Origin: Saccharothrix tamanrassetensis
GTDB lineage: Bacteria > Actinomycetota > Actinomycetes > Mycobacteriales > Pseudonocardiaceae
DNA length: 64,000 nt
NCBI RefSeq assembly: GCF_014203665.1
Contig: NZ_JACHJN010000007.1
Span: 250,059-314,058, forward strand
Reading direction: 5' to 3'
The translations under genes were made by a program, and so were the position numbers. The first letter of the stretch is position 1; each line of letters begins with the position of its first letter. The notes under the pieces are model-generated. The model ran no database searches. It had not been told where the DNA came from and saw only the letters and a program-made list of their open reading frames with translations. Positions 35,017 through 42,748 of the stretch are shown one piece after another.

Positions 35017-35344
35017 GCCTGGGTCTCCCTCTGCGGGTTCTCACTCGACTACAAGGGGTTCGCGCGAACCGTTGTGGAGCCTAGCGGTCCACCCTCACAG
35101 TGCACTCACGATTTGCGACAAAGGGCCGGTCAAAACGCCGGGATCCTCGGCCGGGGCACGGCTCCGTGCGGTCCGCCGCTGCTCCGGCGCACGATCCCCG
35201 CCCCGCGCTCGCCGGTGGACGTGCGGTCCGGACGGGGCTCGACCACGTGGTTCCACAGTCGGTGCAACCGATCAGCCGATTGCCGACGGGGATCGGAAGT
35301 GCTGTCGGAACCGCCATCCGGCCCAGTTGCGGTGTCCGCTCCGG
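35017..35344. promoter_or_regulatory. Intergenic region upstream of the lectin-protease gene
   Basis: About 330 bp without a gene. The 14-bp perfect palindrome GGTTCGCGCGAACC at 35057-35070 lies 41 bp before the lectin-protease ATG and is a strong operator candidate. The part toward 35344 is the 3' side of the Lnt-like gene; I see no confident hairpin there. Confidence 0.5.
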
Positions 35345-36748
35345 TCAGCGCCGCCGCGGCAGGTAGAGGGTGACGACACCGACCACCGAAGCCAAGAGGC
35401 AGAGCCAGGCGAACCAGTCGCCGAACCTGGTGTACGCGGTCGCACCGGGGGCGAGGCGCACGTCGGCCGTGACGGTCGTGAACGGTTCCGGACCGCCGGT
35501 CGGCGCGTCGGCCAGGACCCGCCCGTGACCATCGCTGATCATCACGGTTCCGGTGCGGGCCGACCAGACCACGGCCTGGCCGTGCTCGACGCCCCGCAAC
35601 AACGCGGTCCTGCTGTGCTGCCAACCGTTGTCCGTCTCGTCGGACGCCGGGATGAGCAGGAGGCCGGTCCCGGCCGCCGCGTAGTCCCGGGCCGGTGCGG
35701 AGTGGTTGACGTCCGCGCAGACCTGCACACCGCCGCGCAGGCCGGTGAAGACGAGTTCGTCACCGGGCGGGCTGACCCGGTCGTGGTGCTTGAGGTAGGC
35801 GGTCGGGTCACCGCCGTCGGCCGGGAACGTGAGGGCGTAGTTGTACTTGGCGTTGCCGTCGAAGTGCGCGTAGCCGACGACGACGTCGATCCCGTGCCGC
35901 TGCGCCACTTGGCCCATCGGCTCGTAGAGCGCGGCCGGGCGCGCTTCCTCGGATCGGAACGACTGCTCCGGCAGCACCACGACCTCCACGCCGTCCGGCA
36001 GTGCCGCGATGCGGTCCGCATAGGCGTCCACGAGATCGCGGCCGGCTCGCGTGGCGAGGTCCGGGGCCCAGACCTTCTGGTTGGTCGCGATGGCCGCGAC
36101 CCGTTGCGTCGGCCCGACGTCCGACAGCCGCAGCGCTCCCCCGCCCAGCGCCACGCCGAGCACGACCAGTGCGACGGCCGCCGTCCGCACCCGGACGGCG
36201 GTCGACACCTCCGGGGCGAGCGACGCGGCCACCGCGGAGGGCACGAACAGCACGAGGAACTCGATGCCCCACATACCGGTCACCGAGGCGGTCTGGAGCA
36301 CCAACGGCACATTGCCCTGGTGGTTGGCGAACGTGCCCATCAGCCCCATCGGATTGGCGACCGACACGAGGTACACCAGGGCCGTCCACGACGCCGACGC
36401 GGCGAGCGCCGCCGACAGCACACGGCCGCGAACCAGTTGCGCACGGAACACGACGACGGCGAGCGTGAACGTCGCCGACATCCCGAGGTCGATCAGCAGA
36501 CCGACGGGCATCATCGGGGTGTCGTGGGAACGCAGTTGCAACGCCCACATGTTCGCCGTGCCGAGGACGAACGCGACGAACGCGACCCCGGCCGCCACCC
36601 GCCCCGACACCCTCGGCGCCAACAGCAGCACGGGCAGCGGAGCCACCCACGTCAGCACGGCGACGGGAGCGAAACCCGTGCCCAGGAAGAACAACACGGC
36701 CGAGCACGCGGTCGCGCCGGCGAGGGTGAGACTACGACTTGAGTCCAT
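35345..36748 (-). CDS. Apolipoprotein N-acyltransferase-like membrane protein (Lnt family)
   Basis: 467 aa. The N-terminal half has about six TM helices (for example FFLGTGFAPVAVLTWVAPLPVLL). The C-terminal half is a carbon-nitrogen hydrolase domain whose triad is visible: Glu in VVVLPEQSFRSEE, Lys in AYLKHHDRVSPPGDE and Cys in GGVQVCADVNHS, closed by a last TM helix. Lnt transfers a third acyl chain to lipoproteins. The gene lies 3' of, and overlaps by 17 nt, a tetR gene, suggesting regulated expression, which is unusual for housekeeping Lnt. It may therefore acylate a special substrate. Confidence 0.82.
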   Translation of the reverse strand: MDSSRSLTLAGATACSAVLFFLGTGFAPVAVLTWVAPLPVLLLAPRVSGRVAAGVAFVAFVLGTANMWALQLRSHDTPMMPVGLLIDLGMSATFTLAVVVFRAQLVRGRVLSAALAASASWTALVYLVSVANPMGLMGTFANHQGNVPLVLQTASVTGMWGIEFLVLFVPSAVAASLAPEVSTAVRVRTAAVALVVLGVALGGGALRLSDVGPTQRVAAIATNQKVWAPDLATRAGRDLVDAYADRIAALPDGVEVVVLPEQSFRSEEARPAALYEPMGQVAQRHGIDVVVGYAHFDGNAKYNYALTFPADGGDPTAYLKHHDRVSPPGDELVFTGLRGGVQVCADVNHSAPARDYAAAGTGLLLIPASDETDNGWQHSRTALLRGVEHGQAVVWSARTGTVMISDGHGRVLADAPTGGPEPFTTVTADVRLAPGATAYTRFGDWFAWLCLLASVVGVVTLYLPRRR

Positions 36749-37307
36749 CGAGGACCCTTCCGATCGTCCGCTTGCACAGTGCGCGGAAGTCGTCCTCGGT
36801 CAGCTCCATGCGCCCGCCGTGGTACAGCTGGACCAGCCCCATGGCCGGGGTGGTGATGGCGAGGGTGATCTCCACCGGGTCGCCGGGCCTCAACACCCCG
36901 TCCTCGACGCCCCGCACGACGGCGTCGAGCACCGGCCCGAACGTGGGCGAGCCGCCTTCCCGGAAGTCTTCCGGGAACCGGCGCGCCCCGTCCCGCCGTT
37001 CGGTGACGACGAACCGGTAGAGGTTCGGCTTGCCCAGGGCGAAATCCAGGAAGTCGTCCGCCAATCCGTCAATTTTTTGCTCGAACGTGCCGGCATGGCC
37101 CCGCTTGCCCCATCCGGCGGTCAGTTCGGCGACCGCGCCGTCCACCACCGCGCGCAGCAGGGCTTCGCGGTTGGGGTAGTGCCGGTAGGTGGCCATTGGC
37201 GTGACGCCCACCTCGGCCGCCACCCGGCGCATCGTCACGGCCTCGGCGCCTTCGTCCAGCAGGATCGCCAACGCCACGGAGGCGATCCGGTCCGCGGTGC
37301 CTGTCAT
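36732..37307 (-). CDS. TetR-family repressor, probably autoregulated
   Basis: About 191 aa. N-terminal HTH: RIASVALAILLDEGAEAVTMRRVAAEVGVTPMATYRHYPNREAL. The C-terminal domain is of the WHG/TetR_C type (FEQKIDGLADDFLDFALGKPNLYRFV). The ATG at 37307 directly abuts a perfect inverted repeat and has no ribosome site, suggesting a leaderless transcript; a GTG at 37322 inside the repeat is the alternative. The 3' end overlaps the Lnt-like gene, so the two are co-transcribed and the repressor likely controls both. Confidence 0.88.
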   Translation of the reverse strand: MTGTADRIASVALAILLDEGAEAVTMRRVAAEVGVTPMATYRHYPNREALLRAVVDGAVAELTAGWGKRGHAGTFEQKIDGLADDFLDFALGKPNLYRFVVTERRDGARRFPEDFREGGSPTFGPVLDAVVRGVEDGVLRPGDPVEITLAITTPAMGLVQLYHGGRMELTEDDFRALCKRTIGRVLDGLKS

Positions 37308-37308
37308 G

Positions 37309-37341
37309 TCTACACCGTACACGTCTTGTCTACGGTGTAGA
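37309..37341 (-). promoter_or_regulatory. Perfect 11-bp inverted repeat, TetR operator
   Basis: TCTACACCGTA (37309-37319) and TACGGTGTAGA (37331-37341) are exact reverse complements separated by 11 bp. The element starts 2 bp before the TetR ATG and fills most of the 55-bp gap behind the response-regulator gene. Symmetry and position strongly suggest the autoregulatory operator overlapping the promoter. Confidence 0.75.
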
Positions 37342-37377
37342 CCTCGCGGATGCCGGAGCGGCGGGCGGAAACCTCTT

Positions 37378-38052
37378 CTACGCCGGGACGTCGCCGCTGG
37401 GCGTGACCAGACCGGTCTCGTAGGCGGCGATCACGGCCTGCACGCGGTCCCGCAGGTCGAGTTTCGCGAGGATGCGGGCGACGTGGGTCTTGACGGTCGC
37501 CTCGGACAGGTGGAGGCGGGCGGCGAGTTCGGCGTTGCTCAGGCCCTGGGCGAGCAGCCGCAGCACTTCCAGCTCGCGCGGCGTCAACGCGGCCAGGTCG
37601 CGGTGCACCGTGCTCGCGATGTCGCGCTGGGCGAAGCGCTCGACCAGCCGGCGGGTGATCGCGGGGGCCAGCAGCGCGTCCCCGGCGCGGACCATGCGGA
37701 TGGACGCCACCAGGTGTTCCGGGGTCACGTCCTTGAGCAGGAAGCCGCTGGCGCCCGCCGACAGCGCCGCGTACACGTAGTGGTCCAGGTCGAACGTGGT
37801 CAGGATGACCACCCGGGGCTCGTCGGCCGCGCCGCGCAGGATCCGGCGGGTGGCTTCCAGGCCGTCCAGCTCCGGCATCCGGACGTCCATCAGCACCACG
37901 TCCGGCTTCGTCCGGCGGACCGCCTCCACCGCCTCGGCCCCGTTGGTCGCCTCGGCCACCACGTCGATGCCGTCGGCGGTGAGGATCATCCGGAAGCCGG
38001 TGCGCACCAGCAGTTGGTCGTCCGCGATCACCACGCGCGGCGAGCCGGTCAC
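37378..38052 (-). CDS. NarL/LuxR-family response regulator
   Basis: 224 aa. Receiver domain with the acidic pocket in VVIADDQLLVRTGF, the phospho-acceptor Asp in VVLMDVRMPELDG, and Thr/Lys switch residues in VVILTTF and GFLLKDV. The C-terminal LuxR HTH reads LTPRELEVLRLLAQGLSNAELAARLHLSEATVKTH (in part). GTG start overlapping the kinase stop (GTGA). With the kinase it likely controls the divergent ABC exporter genes. Confidence 0.93.
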   Translation of the reverse strand: MTGSPRVVIADDQLLVRTGFRMILTADGIDVVAEATNGAEAVEAVRRTKPDVVLMDVRMPELDGLEATRRILRGAADEPRVVILTTFDLDHYVYAALSAGASGFLLKDVTPEHLVASIRMVRAGDALLAPAITRRLVERFAQRDIASTVHRDLAALTPRELEVLRLLAQGLSNAELAARLHLSEATVKTHVARILAKLDLRDRVQAVIAAYETGLVTPSGDVPA

Positions 38053-39353
38053 GAAGCCTCCAAGGGGATTTCTGCGACGACACGGTAACCGCCCGCGGCG
38101 CGTGGCCCGGTGCGCAGAGTTCCGCGGTACACGCCGAGGCGTTCACGCAGGCCGATCAGTCCGCGCCCGTTGCCGACGGCGGACGGGCTCGACGCGCCCC
38201 CGGTGTCGGCGACCTCCACCCGGAGGCTGTCGGGACCGTACTCGACCACGACCTCGGCGGTCGCACCGGCGGCGTGCTTCACGGTGTTGGTCAACGCCTC
38301 CTGCACCACCCGGTAGGCGGCGAGCTGCACCCCGGACGGCAGCGGGCGGGGCGTGCCCCGCACCGACAGCTCCACCGGGACGCCGGTGTCCCGCACCCCG
38401 GCGACCAGGCCCTCCAGCTGCCCCAGGCCGGGCTGCGGGGTGAGGTCGGCGTGGTCGCCGTCCGCCGCCAGCAGGCCCATCACGTGCCGCAGCTCGGACA
38501 TCGCCGCCCGGCCGCCCGCCTCCACCGCGAGCAGCGCCTCCTGCGCCTGGCCGGGATCGGCGGCCATGACCTTGCGCGCCGCACCCGCCTGGATCACCAT
38601 CACGCTCACGTTGTGCGTCATCACGTCGTGCAGTTCGCGGGCGATCCGCGCCCGCTCGTCCTCGACCGCCCGGCGCAACGCCTCGGCCTGCTCGCGTTCC
38701 AGCGCGGACACCCGCGCGGTGCGCTCGTCGGTGCGGATCTTCCACGTGCGCAGGCCGTTGGCCGCCACCGCGATCGGGACCATCAGCATCAGCGGGATGT
38801 AGTCGTTCGGGACGACGGCCAACGGCGAGTCGCTGAACCTGCCCACCGACAGCACGGCCGCCACCACGCCCACCGCCGTCGGCAGTCGGTACGGGCTGTA
38901 CGCGGCAGCGCTGTAGACGGCGATCACGCACGCGTAGAACGTCAGCCTGGGCGAGTCGTGCGGTGCCAGCAGGGTCGCGGGCACCATGGCCCACAGCACG
39001 GCCAGCGGGTACCGGCGGCGGAACGCCAGCGCCGCGGAGGCCGCGATCGCGAGCAACACCGCACCGAACGTCGTCGCGGGGGTCGACGGGTTCCCCTCGG
39101 GAAGGAGCACCTTGTCGGGCAGGAGCGCGCCGTCGGGAAGGCGCGGAAAGCCTGGGACGAGCGGCACCAACCCGGCGCGCGGTGCCGGGACGTCCACGCC
39201 GGAGACCGCGAACTGGATCGCCACGACGCCCAGCACCACCGCCAGCACCACGTCGAAGGCCAGGTTGCGCCGGGTCGGGCGGGGTGGCGGTGGGCCGGAC
39301 GGGCGGGTCAGCCACGCGACGCCGGAGCGCACCCGTTCCACCAGCGCGTTCAT
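38049..39353 (-). CDS. NarL-type sensor histidine kinase (HisKA_3)
   Basis: About 434 aa. An N-terminal block of five or six TM helices with little extracytoplasmic sequence suggests sensing within or near the membrane. The dimerisation/phospho-acceptor helix contains the HisKA_3 motif DERARIARELHDVMTHNVSV, and the ATPase domain ends NGRGLIGLRERLGVYRG. It pairs with the response regulator encoded downstream. The ATG at 39353 is my choice; the frame is open 20 codons further upstream. Divergent ABC genes suggest sensing of an antimicrobial or envelope stress. Confidence 0.92.
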   Translation of the reverse strand: MNALVERVRSGVAWLTRPSGPPPPRPTRRNLAFDVVLAVVLGVVAIQFAVSGVDVPAPRAGLVPLVPGFPRLPDGALLPDKVLLPEGNPSTPATTFGAVLLAIAASAALAFRRRYPLAVLWAMVPATLLAPHDSPRLTFYACVIAVYSAAAYSPYRLPTAVGVVAAVLSVGRFSDSPLAVVPNDYIPLMLMVPIAVAANGLRTWKIRTDERTARVSALEREQAEALRRAVEDERARIARELHDVMTHNVSVMVIQAGAARKVMAADPGQAQEALLAVEAGGRAAMSELRHVMGLLAADGDHADLTPQPGLGQLEGLVAGVRDTGVPVELSVRGTPRPLPSGVQLAAYRVVQEALTNTVKHAAGATAEVVVEYGPDSLRVEVADTGGASSPSAVGNGRGLIGLRERLGVYRGTLRTGPRAAGGYRVVAEIPLEAS

Positions 39354-39436
39354 CACGGGCTCATTGTCACCGGCGGGCCGTAGGCCGGACATCGGCACCG
39401 TGGGCGCATCCACCTACACCGCTCGACTACATCGCA

Positions 39437-39462
39437 GGGATGACACCGGCCGCCGTCATCCC
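39437..39462. promoter_or_regulatory. Inverted repeat in the two-component/ABC divergent region
   Basis: GGGATGAC (39437-39444) and GTCATCCC (39455-39462) form a perfect 8-bp inverted repeat with 10-bp spacing, centred about 110 bp from the ABC start and 95 bp from the kinase start. It is a good candidate response-regulator site. Confidence 0.5.
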
Positions 39463-39561
39463 GACGCGGTACCGGAAATGGCCCGCCCGACCGACGCGAC
39501 CCGGTCCCCCGCGCTCCTAGCGTCCTCCCGGCACCATCCGGACGACTCCAGGGAGCACCAG

Positions 39562-40239
39562 ATGACCACGCCGGTGATCGAACTGCGCGACGTGAGCCGC
39601 AGGTACGACGGCGGACCGCCGGCACTGCACGAGGCGTCGCTGACCGTCCGGCCGGGCGAGGCGGTGGCGATCCTCGGACCGTCCGGCAGCGGCAAGTCCA
39701 CGCTGCTCAACCTGATCGCGGGCCTGGACCGGCCGGACGCCGGGACGGTCACCGTGGACGGGGTGCGGGTCGACGGGCTCGGCGAGGCCGCCTCGGCGAA
39801 GTACCGGCGGACCCGGATCGGCATGGTCTTCCAGTTCTTCAACCTGCTGGACGACCTGACCGTGGCCGACAACGTGGCGCTGCCCGCGCTGCTGGCCGGC
39901 ACGGCGCGCGCCGAGGCGCGGCGGCGGACGGCGGAGCTGCTGGCGTCGCTCGGCGTCGCCCGGCACGCCGACGCCTACCCCGGCCGGCTGTCCGGTGGCG
40001 AACGGCAGCGCGTCGCCGTCGCCAGGGCGCTGGTGAACCGCCCCGCCCTGCTGCTGGCCGACGAGCCGACCGGCGCCCTGGACACCACGTCGGGAGAGGA
40101 CGTCAGCAAGCTGCTCGCCGAGCTGAACGCCGACGGCCAGACCGTCGTCGTCGTCACCCACGACCTGGCGCTGGCCCGGTCGTGCACGAACCGCACTATC
40201 CGGATCGTCGACGGGCACGTCACCGAGGAGAACCGTTGA
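39562..40239 (+). CDS. ABC transporter ATP-binding protein (MacB/LolD type)
   Basis: 225 aa. Walker [11 protein letters not shown]-loop IGMVFQFFNLLDDLTV, signature LSGGERQRVAVARA, Walker B LLLADEPTGALDT, H-loop VVVTHD. This subfamily pairs with FtsX-like permeases in export or extraction of peptides, lipids or lipoproteins. AGGGAG precedes the ATG. Its TGA overlaps the permease TTG start. Divergent from the histidine kinase gene, so likely under its control. Confidence 0.94.
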   Translation: MTTPVIELRDVSRRYDGGPPALHEASLTVRPGEAVAILGPSGSGKSTLLNLIAGLDRPDAGTVTVDGVRVDGLGEAASAKYRRTRIGMVFQFFNLLDDLTVADNVALPALLAGTARAEARRRTAELLASLGVARHADAYPGRLSGGERQRVAVARALVNRPALLLADEPTGALDTTSGEDVSKLLAELNADGQTVVVVTHDLALARSCTNRTIRIVDGHVTEENR

Positions 40240-42563
40240 GCGCGCTGGGCGAGGTCGTGCGCTCGGGCGTCGGGCGACGCCGGGTGCAGGCCGTCGTGAT
40301 CGGGCTGTCCACCCTGATGGCGGTGACCGCGTCCGTGCTCGGCGCGACGCTGCTGGACGTGTCCAACGCGCCGTTCGACAAGGCGTTCGCCGAGCAGCGC
40401 GGCTCGCACCTGACGGTCCGGTTCTCCGCCGACAAGACGACCACCGGGCAGCTCACGGCGAACGTCCCCGGTGTCACCGCCACGTCCGGCCCGTTCCCGA
40501 CGGTGTCGGCCACGCCGCACGCCCAGAGGGGGCAGCGCAAGCCGATGACGCTGGTCGGTCGGGCCGATCCGGGCGGGCCGGTCGACGCGGTCACGCTGTC
40601 CGAGGGCCGTTGGGCGGGCCCCGGTGAACTGGTGCTGTCCGCCGACACCCCGATGCCCGAACGGCTGATGGGCAGTCGGATCGCGTTCCCCGACCTGCCC
40701 GGCGGCCCGACGTTGACCGTGGTCGGCGTGGCGCGGTCGGTGAGCCGGACGGCGGACGGCTGGGTGTCGCCGGCCACGATCACCGCGCCCGCCGGCTACC
40801 AGGTGCTGTACCGCCTGGCTTCGGCGGACACCGCCGACCAGGTCGACGCCGCCGGCGCCGCCGTGGCGGCCACCGTGCCGGAGGGTGGCGTGGACGGCGC
40901 CCGGTCGTGGTTGGCGGTCAAGCGGGAAGCGGTGCGGGAGACCGCGGTGTTCGTGCCCTTCCTGGTGGCGTTCGGGCTGTTGGGCGTGGTCATGTCGGTG
41001 CTGGTCGTCGGCAACGTGGTGGCGGGTGCGGTCGGGTCCGGGACACGGCGGATCGGCATCCTCAAAGCCCTCGGCTTCACCCCGTCCCAGGTGGTGCGCG
41101 CCTACGTGGCCCAGGCGCTGATCCCGGCGGCCGTCGGCACCGCACTGGGGGTGGTCGCGGGCAACTTGCTCGCCATCCCGATGCTCGCGGAGACCGAACA
41201 GGTGTACGGCACCGCGACGTTGAGCGTGGCGGTCCGGGTGGTCGCGGCGGTGGCCGCCGGGGCGCTGGGCGTGGTGGCGGTGACGGCGTGGGCGAGCGCG
41301 GCGCGGGCCGGGCGGCTGCGCACGGTCGACGCGATCGCCGTCGGCCGCGCCGCGCCCACCGGCCGCGGCCGGTGGGCGACCCGGCTGACCGCACGGCTTC
41401 CGCTGCCCCGGCCGGTCGGGCTCGGTCTGGCCCGTCCGTTCGCCCGGCCGGCGCGGGCGGCGGCGCTGCTCGTTGCGGTGGCGTTCGGCACGACGGCGGT
41501 CACGCTCGCGATCGGCCTGGTGTCCTCGCTCGCCGTGGTGCAGGACGCGCGGCAGACCGACCTCTCCGACGTCGTCATCGGCTCGTTCAGCGGAGGCCTG
41601 CGCAACGCGCCGATGTCCCCCGAGGGTCCGAGGCCCCAGTTGACGCCCGCCACGGACCGGGCCGCGGTCACCGCGGCGATCGACGCCCAGGCCGGGACCA
41701 AGGCGTTCTACAGCATCGCCCGGACACCGGTGGCGGTCGCCGGGGTGACCGCTTCGGCCGACGTCCTCGGGTTCGGCGGCGACCTGGGTTCGAGCCGCTA
41801 CCAGCTGATCTCCGGGACGTGGTTCCGCACGCCGGGCGAGGCCGTGGTGCCGTCGCCGTTCCTGAACGCCACCGGCACGCGGGTCGGGGACGACGTGACG
41901 CTGGAGGACCGCGGCCAGGCGGTCACCGTGCGGATCGTCGGCGAGGTGTTCGACACCCGCAACGACGGGATGCGGGTCCTGGTCGACGCGGCGACGTTCC
42001 CCGAGGCACCCGCCACGAGCTACCACATCGCGGTCGAGCCGGGCACCGACGTGACGACGTACCTGGAGGGCTTGAACAACGCGCTGCGGCCACTCGGTGT
42101 GGTCGCCGACCCCAACCAGGACGGCGGCGTCGGCGACACGCTGCTGCTGATGGGCGCGCTGATCGCGTTCCTCACCCTGATGCTGGTCGCCGTCGCCGGT
42201 CTCGGGGTGTTCAACGCGGTCGTGCTGGACACCCGTGACCGCGTCCGCGACCTGGGCGTCCACAAGGCGCTGGGCACGACGCCGCGGCAGGTCATCGCGA
42301 TGGTCGTCGCCTCGGTGGTGGTGACCGGGCTGATCGGCGGCGCGGTCGGCGTGCCCGCCGGGGTGGTCCTGCACCAGGCGGTCCTGCCCGCGATGGGCGA
42401 GAGCGCGGGCACCGGCCTGCCCGCCGCGGCGTTCGGCGTCTACGGCCCGGTGGAACTGGCGCTGCTGGTCCTCGGCGGCGTGGCCATCGCGGTCCTCGGG
42501 GCGCTGCTGCCCGCCGGCTGGGCTGCCGGCACCCGCACCGCCACCGCGCTGCGCGCCGAGTAG
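40236..42563 (+). CDS. FtsX-like ABC transporter permease
   Basis: About 775 aa with the ten-TM layout: one TM near the N terminus, a large extracytoplasmic domain (about 45-240), three TMs (FGLLGVVMSVLVVGNVVAGAV region), a second central pair and a second outside domain, then the FtsX C-terminal three-TM block (VRDLGVHKALGTTPRQVIAMVVAS). The TTG at 40236 overlaps the ATPase stop (TTGA); I prefer it to an upstream in-frame ATG that lies inside the ATPase gene. It exports or detaches a substrate, possibly an antimicrobial peptide. Confidence 0.9.
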   Translation: MSALGEVVRSGVGRRRVQAVVIGLSTLMAVTASVLGATLLDVSNAPFDKAFAEQRGSHLTVRFSADKTTTGQLTANVPGVTATSGPFPTVSATPHAQRGQRKPMTLVGRADPGGPVDAVTLSEGRWAGPGELVLSADTPMPERLMGSRIAFPDLPGGPTLTVVGVARSVSRTADGWVSPATITAPAGYQVLYRLASADTADQVDAAGAAVAATVPEGGVDGARSWLAVKREAVRETAVFVPFLVAFGLLGVVMSVLVVGNVVAGAVGSGTRRIGILKALGFTPSQVVRAYVAQALIPAAVGTALGVVAGNLLAIPMLAETEQVYGTATLSVAVRVVAAVAAGALGVVAVTAWASAARAGRLRTVDAIAVGRAAPTGRGRWATRLTARLPLPRPVGLGLARPFARPARAAALLVAVAFGTTAVTLAIGLVSSLAVVQDARQTDLSDVVIGSFSGGLRNAPMSPEGPRPQLTPATDRAAVTAAIDAQAGTKAFYSIARTPVAVAGVTASADVLGFGGDLGSSRYQLISGTWFRTPGEAVVPSPFLNATGTRVGDDVTLEDRGQAVTVRIVGEVFDTRNDGMRVLVDAATFPEAPATSYHIAVEPGTDVTTYLEGLNNALRPLGVVADPNQDGGVGDTLLLMGALIAFLTLMLVAVAGLGVFNAVVLDTRDRVRDLGVHKALGTTPRQVIAMVVASVVVTGLIGGAVGVPAGVVLHQAVLPAMGESAGTGLPAAAFGVYGPVELALLVLGGVAIAVLGALLPAGWAAGTRTATALRAE

Positions 42564-42608
42564 CCGGGCGTGGCCGGTCGGCTGAGGCGACACCCGACCG
42601 CACCCGCA

Positions 42609-42658
42609 GACGGAAGTCGGGCGTCGCCGCGACCGCCGGGCACCGCCCGACTTCCGTC
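42609..42658 (+). terminator. 15-bp hairpin terminator of the FtsX-type ABC operon
   Basis: Perfect arms GACGGAAGTCGGGCG (42609-42623) and CGCCCGACTTCCGTC (42644-42658) with a 20-nt loop, 46 nt after the permease stop. Confidence 0.75.
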
Positions 42659-42668
42659 CACAGTGGAC
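42656..42668. repeat. GTCCAC-A-GTGGAC palindrome, copy 1
   Basis: A 13-bp palindrome about 80 bp upstream of the ABC exporter start. The same box recurs at 44679-44691, after that gene. It is a possible binding site; function unknown. Confidence 0.45.
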
Positions 42669-42748
42669 AGCAGTGGTTATTCGATCGCCCAGGACGTGCC
42701 CCCTGCGGCAGCATGGCCGGGTAAGCGCCGGCAATGGTCCTGGAGAGG

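Noticed and set aside
35345-36748. Plain nitrilase or amidase
   Set aside because: The Glu-Lys-Cys triad is present, but multiple N-terminal TM helices and a final TM helix indicate the Lnt-type membrane acyltransferase family.
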